Part shown: positions 13,861 through 22,187 of the stretch, one piece after another | Layout of the letters: each line of letters opens with the position of its first letter | How positions within the stretch are numbered: the first letter of the stretch is position 1 | Source of the DNA: VFJJ01 sp031362415 | GTDB taxonomy: Bacteria > Actinomycetota > Acidimicrobiia > IMCC26256 > VFJJ01 | Assembly (NCBI GenBank): GCA_031362415.1 | Contig: JANLSK010000142.1 | Location: 1-22,187 of the forward strand | Reading direction: 5' to 3' | Length of the DNA: 22,187 nucleotides | Notes under the pieces: generated by a model | What the model saw: the letters and a program-made list of their open reading frames with translations, nothing else | What the model was told of the DNA's origin: nothing | Databases searched by the model: none | Made by a program: the position numbers and the translations under genes

Positions 13861-13928
13861 TTCGGCGCGCCGGCGCTGTTCCCCTTCATCGGCTCCCAGA
13901 GCGAAAGACGCTCGGCGACCTCGGGTGC

Positions 13929-13957
13929 TTGCATAGCTATGCAGTGCTCTGTATGAT
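13929..13957 (+). promoter_or_regulatory. argC promoter (-35 TTGCAT, 17 bp, -10 TATGAT)
   Basis: TTGCAT (13929-13934) and TATGAT (13952-13957) are separated by exactly 17 bp and lie close to the sigma-70/SigA consensus. The -10 box ends 6 nt before the argC ATG, so the transcript is probably leaderless; no ribosome binding site precedes that ATG. The -35 and spacer overlap a perfect palindrome. Confidence 0.8.
13930..13943. promoter_or_regulatory. Probable ArgR operator (ARG box) in the argC promoter
   Basis: TGCATAGCTATGCA is a perfect 14-bp palindrome and an AT-rich island in GC-rich surroundings. Actinobacterial ARG boxes are built from TGCAT/ATGCA half-sites, which this carries. It overlaps the -35 element and the spacer, so a bound repressor would block RNA polymerase. 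argR is encoded downstream in the same cluster. A clear second box was not found. Confidence 0.7.
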
Positions 13958-13963
13958 GCTGCG

Positions 13964-15010
13964 ATGGGCTTCTCCGCAGGGATCGTCGGCGCATCGGGGT
14001 ACATGGGCGCCGAGCTGTTGCGCCTGCTCGCCGGCCATCCCGAGATCGACGTGGCCTACGCCAGCGGGGAGTCGAACGCCGGGGCTCGCATCGCCGACCT
14101 GTACCCGTCGCTGACGCCGGCCTACGGCGATCGGACCCTGGCCGCCTTCGACGCCGAGGCCGTCGATGGTCTCGACGTGGTCTTCTGTGCGTTGCCCCAC
14201 GGCGAGTCCCAAAGACAGATGGCCGCCATCACCGCCGGGGCCCGGCACGTGGTCGACGTGGGTGCCGACTTCCGGCTTCCGGCTGCGGTCTACGAGCAGT
14301 GGTACGGCGAGGCCCACCAGGCGCCCGAGCTGCTCGACGAGTTCGCATACGGGATGGTCGAGCTGTATCGCAGCGAGATCGCCGAGCACCGGCACGTCGC
14401 CAACCCCGGCTGCTACCCCACGGCCAGCTCGATCGCGCTGGCGCCGTTCATGAGCGCGGGATGGATCGAGCCCACGGGCATCGTCGTCAACGCCATGAGC
14501 GGCGTGTCGGGCCGGGGGCGGGGCCTGTCGACGATCAGCCTCTACAGTGAGGCCAACGAGAACGCCATGGCCTACGGGCTCGTGACGCATCGGCACACCG
14601 CCGAGATCGAGCAAGCGCTCGCGCACGTCGCGCCCCCGTCGAGCGGGCCGGTGCAGGTGCTGTTCACGCCGCATCTGGTGCCCATGAACCGGGGGATCGT
14701 GGCCACCTGCACGGCCCGGCCGGCGGTACCGGGGCTCACCACGGCCCGCCTGCTCGATCGCCTGCGGGAGGTCTGGGCCGATGAGCCGTTCGTCGTCGTG
14801 GGCGAGAACCCGCCCCAGGCCAAGGCTGCGCTCACCTCGAACGCCGTGCACGTCACCGCCCGCTACGACGCCCGCACCGGTACCGTGCTGGCGCTCGCCG
14901 CCGAGGACAACCTCGTCAAGGGCGGCAGCGGGCAGGCCGTGCAGAACGCCAACCTCCTGCTCGGTCTGCCCGAGCCCTGCGGCCTGAGCGCCATCGGCGT
15001 CATGCCATGA
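13964..15010 (+). CDS. argC: N-acetyl-gamma-glutamyl-phosphate reductase
   Basis: ArgC reduces N-acetyl-glutamyl-5-phosphate to the semialdehyde with NADPH, the third step of arginine synthesis. The 348-residue protein opens with the nucleotide-binding loop GIVGASGYMGAELLRLL and has the active-site cysteine at residue 150 in ANPGCYPTA. Next come the SGVSGRGR loop and the histidine region LVTHRHTAEIEQ. The length is typical. The ATG lies 6 nt after the -10 box and has no Shine-Dalgarno sequence, pointing to leaderless translation. It is the first gene of the arginine cluster and is followed by a 139-bp gap holding a tandem repeat. Confidence 0.97.
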   Translation: MGFSAGIVGASGYMGAELLRLLAGHPEIDVAYASGESNAGARIADLYPSLTPAYGDRTLAAFDAEAVDGLDVVFCALPHGESQRQMAAITAGARHVVDVGADFRLPAAVYEQWYGEAHQAPELLDEFAYGMVELYRSEIAEHRHVANPGCYPTASSIALAPFMSAGWIEPTGIVVNAMSGVSGRGRGLSTISLYSEANENAMAYGLVTHRHTAEIEQALAHVAPPSSGPVQVLFTPHLVPMNRGIVATCTARPAVPGLTTARLLDRLREVWADEPFVVVGENPPQAKAALTSNAVHVTARYDARTGTVLALAAEDNLVKGGSGQAVQNANLLLGLPEPCGLSAIGVMP

Positions 15011-15047
15011 CCCGGTCCATCGGGAGGAACGGGAGCATCGAGAGTAT

Positions 15048-15059
15048 TCAGTGCACTGA
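15048..15059. promoter_or_regulatory. 12-bp palindrome at the argC-argJ repeat
   Basis: TCAGTGCACTGA is a perfect palindrome that overlaps the first copy of the 9-bp tandem repeat. It could be a protein-binding site, possibly a weak extra ArgR site, but it lacks the TGCAT half-sites of the argC box. Confidence 0.35.
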
Positions 15060-15087
15060 TTGCACTGATTGGACTGATTGGACTGTT
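15052..15087 (+). repeat. 9-bp tandem repeat x4 between argC and argJ
   Basis: The four units are TGCACTGAT (15052-15060), TGCACTGAT (15061-15069), TGGACTGAT (15070-15078) and TGGACTGTT (15079-15087). The pairwise pattern of changes suggests two rounds of duplication. It is unusually AT-rich for this region and lies 63 bp before the argJ start. Confidence 0.9.
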
Positions 15088-15149
15088 TGCCCGACGAGCA
15101 TGAGGCGGGCCCGGCGGGCCGGGCACGGAACCACCAGGGGAGATGGCCG

Positions 15150-16367
15150 ATGAGCGTCACTGCTGCCAAGGGATTCCGGGCCGCCGGCATCGCCTGTGGG
15201 ATCAAGCCCAGTGGCAACCCGGATCTCGCGCTCGTGGCCGCGGCCGACGGCCGTCCCGTTGCCGCGGCCGGTGTCTTCACCACCAACCTGGCCACGGCGC
15301 CCCCCGTCCTCGTGTCGCGCGACCACCTGCGGGCCACCGGCGGGCTGATCGCCGGCGTGGTGCTCAGCTCCGGCAACGCCAATGCCGCCACGGGTGCGCC
15401 GGGTCGGCGTGACGCCGAGCGCATGTGCGAGCTGGCTGCCGCCGGCCTCGGCGGGGGCGTGCGCGCCGAGCAGATCCTGGTGTGCTCCACCGGGCTGATC
15501 GGGATCCCCATGCCCATGGCCCACGTGGACCACGGCATCCCGCTGGTCGCTGCGGCGCTCGACACCGGTGACGCGGCCGGGGCCCGGGCGGCCACCGCCA
15601 TCATGACCACCGACACCGTGGCCAAGATGGCGCTGGCCCAGGCCCATCTGCCTGAAGGCGGCCCCGCATTCTCGGTCGGGGGCATGGCCAAGGGCGCCGG
15701 GATGATCTCGCCGGCGATGGCCACCATGCTGGCGCTGCTCACCACCGATGCCGCCGTGGAGCCCGTCGTGCTGCAACGGATGCTCGAGGAGGCCGTCGAC
15801 CGCTCGTTCAACGCCCTCACGGTCGACGGGTGCACGAGCACCAACGACACCGTGCTCATCCTGGCCTCAGGGGCGGCGGGCAACGTCCCCATCGCCGAGA
15901 CCACCTCGATCGAATATCACGCCGTGGCCGAGGCGGTGCGGGCCGTGTGCGCGTCGCTGGCCGAGCAGATCGCCCGTGACGCCGAGGGCGTCACCAAGCT
16001 CGTGCGGGTCGAGGTCGTGGGGGCCCGCTCCCGGGTCGACGCCGCCCGGGCCGCTCGGGCCGTCGCCGACAGCCTGCTCGTGAAGTGCTCCTGGTACGGC
16101 GAGGATCCCTACTGGGGACGGGTGTTGTCGGAGCTCGGAGCCAGCGGCTCGTTCATCGACCCCGATCGGGTGCGCATCGCCTACAACGGAATCGTGGTCT
16201 GCGAGCACGGGATCGCCGCGGCCCACGACGACGAGGCGGCCCGGAAGTCCATGCAGGCCAAGGAGATCGTCCTCACCTGCGATCTGGGGCTGGGCAACGG
16301 CGAAGCCATGATCCTCACAACCGACCTGGGCCACGGTTACATCGACGAGAACATGGGCACCTCGTGA
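15150..16367 (+). CDS. argJ: Bifunctional ornithine acetyltransferase / N-acetylglutamate synthase
   Basis: ArgJ moves the acetyl group from N-acetylornithine to glutamate, making the arginine pathway cyclic, and in bifunctional forms also acetylates glutamate with acetyl-CoA. The 405-residue precursor self-cleaves between Ala191 and Thr192 in KGAGMISPAMATML, and the new N-terminal Thr is the nucleophile. Other marks are SGNANAATG, STGLIGIPMP and the late NGEAMILTTDLGHGYIDENMGTS. The ATG at 15150 has GGGGAG at 7-nt spacing (15137-15142). In-frame ATG 15078 lies inside the tandem repeat and is unlikely. Mono- or bifunctional activity cannot be decided from sequence alone. The stop overlaps the argB GTG. 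Confidence 0.95.
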   Translation: MSVTAAKGFRAAGIACGIKPSGNPDLALVAAADGRPVAAAGVFTTNLATAPPVLVSRDHLRATGGLIAGVVLSSGNANAATGAPGRRDAERMCELAAAGLGGGVRAEQILVCSTGLIGIPMPMAHVDHGIPLVAAALDTGDAAGARAATAIMTTDTVAKMALAQAHLPEGGPAFSVGGMAKGAGMISPAMATMLALLTTDAAVEPVVLQRMLEEAVDRSFNALTVDGCTSTNDTVLILASGAAGNVPIAETTSIEYHAVAEAVRAVCASLAEQIARDAEGVTKLVRVEVVGARSRVDAARAARAVADSLLVKCSWYGEDPYWGRVLSELGASGSFIDPDRVRIAYNGIVVCEHGIAAAHDDEAARKSMQAKEIVLTCDLGLGNGEAMILTTDLGHGYIDENMGTS

Positions 16368-17280
16368 GCCACACCACCGCGGCCGACACCACCATGGCCG
16401 ACACCACCACGGGCTCGGCGGCCCTGGCCCGCATGGAGACCGCCCGCGACAAGGCGGCCGTGCTGGCCGAGGCCCTCCCGTACATCCGCGAGTTCTCGGG
16501 CCGCACCGTGGTCATCAAGTACGGCGGCCACGCCATGAACGAGCCCCATCTGGCCGATCTCTTCGCCCAGGACGTCGTGCTGATGCGGCTGGTGGGCATC
16601 AACCCGGTCGTGGTGCACGGCGGCGGTCCCCAGATCACCGACCTCATGAACCGCCTGGGCAAGCAGGCCACGTTCATCGACGGGCTGCGGGTCACCGACG
16701 CCGAGACCGTCGACATCGTGCGCATGGCCCTGGTGGGCCGGGTCAACCGCGAGGTCGTCGGCGCGATCAACAAGCAGGGGCCCTACGCCGTGGGTCTCTC
16801 GGGCGAGGACGCCGGGCTCATCACCGTCACCCAGCGCGATCCCCGCCTCGGCTTCGTGGGCGACGTGCGCACGGTCAACCCCGGCATCCTCGTGAAGCTC
16901 CTTCGTGAGGAACTGATCCCGGTGGTGGCCGGAGTCGGCGTCGACGACGACGGTCAGGCCTACAACATCAACGCCGACACCGTGGCCGGGGCCGTCGCCG
17001 AGGCGCTCCAGGCTGAGAAGCTCGTCTACCTCACCGACGTCGCCGGCCTCTATGCCGACTTCTCGGACAAGAGCTCGCTGCTCGCCCAGGTCGACGCCGA
17101 TCGCCTTCAGGCCATGCTCGACGACGGCTCGGTGAGCGAGGGAATGATTCCCAAGCTCCGGTCGTGCGTCGACGCCCTGCGGGCCGGAGTCAAGCGGGCC
17201 CACATTCTCGACGGCCGCATCCCCCATGTGCTGCTGCTCGAGTTCTTCACCCGGGAGGGGATCGGAACGATGGTGCTGCC

Positions 17281-17284
<4 letters not shown>
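16364..17284 (+). CDS. argB: Acetylglutamate kinase
   Basis: ArgB phosphorylates N-acetylglutamate and is commonly the arginine-inhibited control point when the acetyl cycle is used. The 306-residue protein has the kinase signatures VVIKYGGHAMN, VVVHGGGPQI, and YNINADTVAGAVAEAL for nucleotide binding, then LTDVAGLY. The N-terminal extension of about 30 residues (SHTTAADTTMADTTT...), followed by the helix ETARDKAAVLAEALPYIREF, matches the extra helix of arginine-sensitive hexameric kinases. That makes feedback inhibition likely but inferred. The GTG at 16364 overlaps the argJ stop. ATG codons at 16394 and 16433 are possible shorter starts. The stop overlaps the argD ATG. Confidence 0.96.
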
Positions 17285-18515
<1,231 letters not shown>

Positions 18516-18519
<4 letters not shown>

Positions 18520-19445
18520 CGACGGGCCCCGGCGTCCACCGGGGGTGTCTCGAGGTCGACGATCTCACCAGCGGCACGATCGCAGCGGTGCTCGATCGGG
18601 CCACGGCGTGGAAGTCCGATCCGGGCCTGGTGACATCGAGCCTGCTCGCCGGCCGGGGCGTCGCCGCGCTGTTCCAGAAGCCGTCGCTGCGCACCCGGGT
18701 GTCGTTCGAGATGGCCGTCGCCACGCTCGGGGGCCATCCGGTGAGCCTGCGCGACCAGGAGGTGAGCCTGGGTGCCCGCGAGTCGGCGGCCGATGTGGCC
18801 CGGACCCTGGCCAGCTACTGCACGGCCATCGCGGCGCGGGTGTTCGATCACTCGGTGCTCGAGACCATGCAGGCTGCCGTCGCCATCCCGGTGGTGAACC
18901 TGCTCAGCGACCAGGCCCATCCCTGCCAGGCCCTGGCCGATCTGCTCACCCTGCGGGAGTCGTGGGGCGAGCTCGAAGGGCGGCGATTGGCCTACGTGGG
19001 CGACGGCAACAACGTGGCGGCCTCACTGGCGCTCGCGGCGGCGATGACCGGAGTCGAGATCGTGTTGGCCAGCCCGCCGGGCTACGAGCTCCCCGAGATC
19101 GTCGTGGCTCGCGCCCGGCATCTCGGGGGCGTCGTCGAGCTCACGTCCGATCCCGTCGAGGCGGTGCGCGACGCTCACGCCGTCTACACCGACGTCTGGA
19201 CCTCGATGGGCCAGGAATCCGAGCACGAGCACCGGTTGGCGATCTTCGATCCCTACCGCGTCGACAGCCACCTCATGGCCCAGGCTGAGCCCGGGGCGGT
19301 GTTCTTGCACTGCCTGCCCGCCCACCGGGGCGAGGAGGTCACCGACGAGGTGATCGACGGGCCGTCGTCGGTGGTGTGGAACCAGGCCGAGAACCGCATG
19401 CATGCCGCCCGATCGTTGCTCGTCGAGCTGCTCGACCCGCAGTGA
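18516..19445 (+). CDS. argF: Ornithine carbamoyltransferase
   Basis: ArgF makes citrulline from ornithine and carbamoyl phosphate. The 309-residue protein carries the carbamoyl-phosphate loop KPSLRTR (SxRTR), the second substrate motif HPCQALADL, and the ornithine-side HCLPAHRGEEVTDEVIDG. YVGDGNNVAASLALAAAMTG marks the second domain. HCLPA rather than an acetylornithine-type signature supports ornithine as substrate, in line with argJ upstream. The ATG overlaps the argD stop. A 48-bp gap with direct repeats separates it from argR. Confidence 0.96.
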
Positions 19446-19448
19446 ACC

Positions 19449-19486
19449 GTGAACGCGCCGTGAACCCGTGAGCGCGCCGTGAAGGA
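19449..19486 (+). repeat. Near-direct 19-bp repeat between argF and argR
   Basis: The copies at 19449-19467 and 19468-19486 share GTGARCGCGCCGTGAA. The second copy contains an alternative argR GTG (19479) and the GAAGGAG ribosome binding site. It may be a chance duplication or affect translation initiation of argR. Confidence 0.6.
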
Positions 19487-19493
19487 GTCCGAC

Positions 19494-19964
19494 GTGGGAA
19501 CGCTCGGCAAGCCCCAACGCCAGCACCGGATCGCCCGTCTCCTCGAGGAGCAGGTGGTCTCCAGCCAGCAGCAGCTCCTCGAGCTCATGGCCTCGGAAGG
19601 GATCGTCGCCACCCAGGCCACGGTGAGCCGCGACCTCGAGGAGCTCGGCGCGGTCAAGGTCCGCATCCCCGGTGGCACCATGGCCTATGCGATCCCCGAG
19701 CATGCCCACGACCGGGTGGTGCCCGAGGACCATCTCCGTCGGGTCATGGGGGAATTCGTGGTGGAGGCCGATCACAGCCACAATCTCGTGGTCCTGCGCA
19801 CGCCTCCCGGGTCGGCCCACGTCGTGGCCTCGGCCCTCGATCGGGCGGGCCTGGCCGAGATCGTGGGGACCGTCGCCGGCGACGACACGATCCTGATCGT
19901 CTGTGCCGAGCGCTATCCGGGCAAAGACGTGGCCAACCATCTCCGGACCCTCGCCGGGCTCTGA
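19494..19964 (+). CDS. argR: Arginine repressor ArgR
   Basis: ArgR is the hexameric, arginine-dependent regulator of arginine genes. The 156-residue protein has an N-terminal winged helix (about 1-70: KPQRQHRIARLLEE, then SQQQLLELMASEGI and the recognition region TQATVSRDLEELGAVKV). The C-terminal oligomerisation and arginine-binding domain contains GTVAGDDTILIVC with the conserved Asp pair. The GTG at 19494 is chosen because GAAGGAG (19481-19487) lies 6 nt upstream. GTG at 19479 would put that site inside the gene. Lying in the cluster it regulates, it should control argC through the palindrome at 13930-13943 and thereby control itself. Confidence 0.95.
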   Translation: MGTLGKPQRQHRIARLLEEQVVSSQQQLLELMASEGIVATQATVSRDLEELGAVKVRIPGGTMAYAIPEHAHDRVVPEDHLRRVMGEFVVEADHSHNLVVLRTPPGSAHVVASALDRAGLAEIVGTVAGDDTILIVCAERYPGKDVANHLRTLAGL

Positions 19965-20066
19965 CGCCGCCCCCCGTCCCCGCAGACAGAGCAGACAGCA
20001 CCCCGCACCCCGCGACCGAAGGCCCGCTCCCAGCCCCCGCGTGACCGAGAGAGAGCAGCGAGCATC

Positions 20067-21470
20067 ATGAGCGACATCGTCGGCGAGAGCCGGACCCTGT
20101 GGCACGGCCGCATCACCGAGGCGCCGGCCCACGAGCTGATGGCGTTCACGGTCAGCCTGCCTTTCGACCGTCGCCTGGCCGGCGACGACATCGAAGGCTC
20201 CCGGGCCCACGTGGCGATGCTGGCCAGCGTGGGCCTGCTCACCGAGGAGGAGCGGTCGCTCATCGTCGCCGCTCTGGCCCAGGCCGAGAAGGAGCTTCTG
20301 GCCGCCACGTTCGTGTTCCAGCCCACCGACGAGGACATCCACACCGCGATCGAGCGCCGGGTCACCGAGCTGGCTGGTCCGGCCGGCGCCAAGCTGCACA
20401 CCGGTCGGAGCCGCAACGACCAGGTGGCGCTCGACTTGCGACTGTTCGTCCGACGCGAAGGACGCGACCTGGCCCGGCGCATTCATTCGCTCCAGCTCGT
20501 GCTGCTGGAACGGGCCGAGGAGATGGGCGACGCCTACCTCCCGGGCTACACCCACCTCCAGCGGGCCCAGCCCGTGCTGCTCGCGCACCACCTGCTGGCC
20601 CATGTCTGGGCTTTCGTGCGTGACGTCGACCGTTTCGGCGACGCCTTGCACCGGGCCGACGTGTCGCCGCTCGGCGCCGGAGCGCTGGCCGGATCGAGCC
20701 TCCCCCTCGATCCCGACAAGGTCGCGGCCGATCTGGGCTTTCACGATCGGTTCCAGAACTCGATCGACGCCGTCTCCGATCGCGACTTCGTGGCCGAGCT
20801 GCTGTTCACCTGCGCGCTCACCCAGATCCACCTGTCCCGCATGGGTGAGGAGCTCGTGCTGTGGACCAGCGAGGAGTTCGGCTTCGCCCGCTTGGCCGAT
20901 GCCTACTCGACGGGTTCCTCCATGCTCCCGCAGAAGAAGAACCCCGACATCGCCGAGCTGGCCCGAGGCAAGGCCGGTCGGCTCATCGGCGATCTCACCG
21001 GGTTCCTGGCCACGCTGAAGGGCCTTCCGCTGGCCTACAACCGCGATCTGCAAGAGGACAAGGAACCACTGTTCGACGCCTTCGACACGCTGGCGCTCAC
21101 CCTCAGCGCCGTCACGGGCATGATGAGCACGGTCACGTTCGACGTCGAGCGGATGCGCAAGGCCGCCGACATGCCCTCGTCGTCGGCGACCGACCTGGCC
21201 GAGGATCTGGTGCGTCGGGGCGTCCCGTTCCGCGACGCCCACGGCATCGTCGGCAGCATCGTGCGCCAATCCCTCGAACGGGGCATCCCGATCGACGAGC
21301 TGGTGATGACCGAGCCCCGCCTCGGCCCTGAGGCCCTCACCCACCTCGAACCCGGTGCCGCGGTGCGCCGGCGGTCGTCGCCGGGCGGAGCTGGTCCCGG
21401 CCCGCTCGTCGCCCAGCTGGTGGCGGTGCACGAGCGGCTGGCGGCCCAGAAGGCGTGGCTGGGGGAGTGA
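20067..21470 (+). CDS. argH: Argininosuccinate lyase
   Basis: ArgH splits argininosuccinate into arginine and fumarate, the last step of the pathway. The 467-residue protein belongs to the fumarase/aspartase superfamily: HTGRSRNDQVALDLRLF, PGYTHLQRAQPV with the catalytic His, and the flexible signature loop TGSSMLPQKKNPD with its Ser (GSS at 283-285). The ATG at 20067 follows a purine-rich GAGAGAGAGCAGCGAG stretch rather than a classic Shine-Dalgarno sequence. The preceding argR-argH gap is only 102 bp, so argG, usually found here, is absent. A DNA glycosylase gene overlaps its stop. Confidence 0.97.
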   Translation: MSDIVGESRTLWHGRITEAPAHELMAFTVSLPFDRRLAGDDIEGSRAHVAMLASVGLLTEEERSLIVAALAQAEKELLAATFVFQPTDEDIHTAIERRVTELAGPAGAKLHTGRSRNDQVALDLRLFVRREGRDLARRIHSLQLVLLERAEEMGDAYLPGYTHLQRAQPVLLAHHLLAHVWAFVRDVDRFGDALHRADVSPLGAGALAGSSLPLDPDKVAADLGFHDRFQNSIDAVSDRDFVAELLFTCALTQIHLSRMGEELVLWTSEEFGFARLADAYSTGSSMLPQKKNPDIAELARGKAGRLIGDLTGFLATLKGLPLAYNRDLQEDKEPLFDAFDTLALTLSAVTGMMSTVTFDVERMRKAADMPSSSATDLAEDLVRRGVPFRDAHGIVGSIVRQSLERGIPIDELVMTEPRLGPEALTHLEPGAAVRRRSSPGGAGPGPLVAQLVAVHERLAAQKAWLGE

Positions 21471-22123
21471 CGGCCGTCCCCGGGGCTGGCTCCGACCCCT
21501 CGCTCCGGGACGCGCCCGGGACGCGGCCTCGAGGTCTTGACCAGCGGCTGGGGCGGGACTTTTTCGCCCGTGACAGCCGGATCGTGGCCGTCGAGCTGTT
21601 GAACAAGGTGTTGGTGCGCGACGATCCCGAGGCCGGTCGTATCGCCGGCCGCATCGTGGAGGTCGAGGCCTACCTCGGTGCCGACGATCCGGCCAGTCAT
21701 GCGTATCGGGGCCCGACTCCCCGGACCGAGGTCATGTTCGGGCCTGCCGGTCATCTGTACGTGTACTTCAGCTACGGGATGCACTGGTGTGCCAACGCGG
21801 TCACCGGCGACGACGGTGTCGGGACGGCCGTTCTGGTGCGGGCCCTGGCCCCGCTCGAGGGCCTGGCCACGATGCTCGAACGTCGCCGGGCCGCCCGCCG
21901 CGAGCGCGACCTGTGCTCGGGCCCGGCCCGGCTCACCCAGGCCCTCGGGATCGACGGACGGCACAACGGGCTCGATCTCTGCGCCGCCACGGCGGGTATC
22001 TGGATCGCCGACGACGAAACGCCGCCCCCGCCGCAACCGAGCGCCACCCCGCGCATCGGCATCACCAAGGCCGTCGAGCACCCGTGGCGCTGGTACGTCA
22101 CCGGCGATCCCAATGTGAGCTGA
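21467..22123 (+). CDS. DNA-3-methyladenine glycosylase (AAG/MPG family)
   Basis: This base-excision-repair enzyme removes 3-methyladenine and other alkylated purines from DNA. The 218-residue protein aligns with the AAG fold. RIVEVEAYLG contains the catalytic Glu67 and Tyr69 (human Glu125 and Tyr127), and His78 in PASHAYRG matches human His136 at the same spacing. FGPAGHLYVYFSYGMHWCANAV and SGPARLTQALGI are also typical. The GTG at 21467 overlaps the argH stop (GTGA), with a purine-rich GGGGGAG immediately before it; a GTG at 21455 is an alternative. The first 20-30 residues are Pro/Gly-rich and poorly conserved. Its coupling to argH follows a known actinobacterial neighbourhood rather than a shared pathway. 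Confidence 0.93.
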   Translation: MTAVPGAGSDPSLRDAPGTRPRGLDQRLGRDFFARDSRIVAVELLNKVLVRDDPEAGRIAGRIVEVEAYLGADDPASHAYRGPTPRTEVMFGPAGHLYVYFSYGMHWCANAVTGDDGVGTAVLVRALAPLEGLATMLERRRAARRERDLCSGPARLTQALGIDGRHNGLDLCAATAGIWIADDETPPPPQPSATPRIGITKAVEHPWRWYVTGDPNVS

Positions 22124-22160
22124 CCGTCAGGCCTGGCCCCGTCAGCCCGGAGCCCCGGTG

Positions 22161-22181
22161 GGCCACCGTCAGCCGGTGGCC
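22161..22181 (+). terminator. Hairpin after the glycosylase gene
   Basis: GGCCACCG (22161-22168) pairs with CGGTGGCC (22174-22181) around a TCAGC loop, 38 nt after the stop codon. No T-tract is visible before the window ends. It is a plausible end for the arginine transcript. Confidence 0.5.
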
Positions 22182-22187
22182 GACGAG

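Noticed and set aside
13937..15904. Minus-strand open frame of about 650 codons opposite argC and argJ
   Set aside because: It overlaps two secure genes, has no family signature and would read through the 9-bp repeat as an SNQSNQCNQC stretch.
19023..21431. Minus-strand open frame of about 800 codons opposite argF, argR and argH
   Set aside because: It is a shadow of high third-position GC in the real plus-strand genes. It crosses three well-identified genes and its product is low-complexity (Gly, His, Asp, Glu, Arg).

Overview
The window is a gene-dense chromosomal segment of a high-GC (about 70% by eye) actinobacterium. The order infC-rpmI-rplT-SpoU methyltransferase-pheS-pheT followed by argCJBDF-argR-argH is a classic actinobacterial arrangement. 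Frequent GTG starts, 4-bp stop/start overlaps and -10 boxes lying 6-9 nt before a start codon (possible leaderless promoters) fit the same phylum. Sequence style and the small conserved neighbours suggest Acidimicrobiia (Ilumatobacter-like), but that class-level call is inference.

Layout. (1) 1-2191: the 3' part of fmt, which runs off the left edge, overlaps rsmB by 4 bp. (2) 2242-6211: a collinear run, starting at a likely leaderless promoter, of rpe, a MogA/MoaB-type gene, ribD, ribA and hisG. It joins pentose phosphate, molybdenum cofactor, riboflavin and histidine functions. (3) 6212-7337: an accessory strip with a strong imperfect hairpin after hisG, a 76-residue cold-shock-like protein, a convergent DUF1844-like gene with a histidine-rich linker, and a roughly 300-bp divergent control region before infC. 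(4) 7338-8747: infC, apparently starting at an ATC codon, then rpmI and rplT. (5) 8826-13348: a SpoU-type RNA methyltransferase, pheS (possible leaderless promoter) and pheT. (6) 13475-13771: a small orphan lipoprotein. (7) 13929-21470: the arginine cluster argC, argJ, argB, argD, argF, argR and argH, headed by a near-consensus promoter that overlaps a perfect palindrome resembling an ArgR operator. (8) 21467-22123: a 3-methyladenine DNA glycosylase (AAG/MPG family) coupled to argH, followed by a hairpin at the right edge.

Functional logic. The first half handles translation initiation and rRNA modification (fmt, rsmB, infC, L35, L20, SpoU, PheRS). The second half encodes the acetylated arginine pathway from N-acetylglutamyl phosphate to argininosuccinate cleavage, together with its own repressor. 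argG is not in its usual place between argR and argH, and ribE, ribB and ribH are not beside ribD and ribA, so those steps must be encoded elsewhere.

I did not find a clearly new multi-gene system. The features most worth a second look are small: the argC promoter/operator, the infC start and leader, the cold-shock-like and His-rich DUF1844-like pair, the orphan lipoprotein, and several short tandem repeats between genes.
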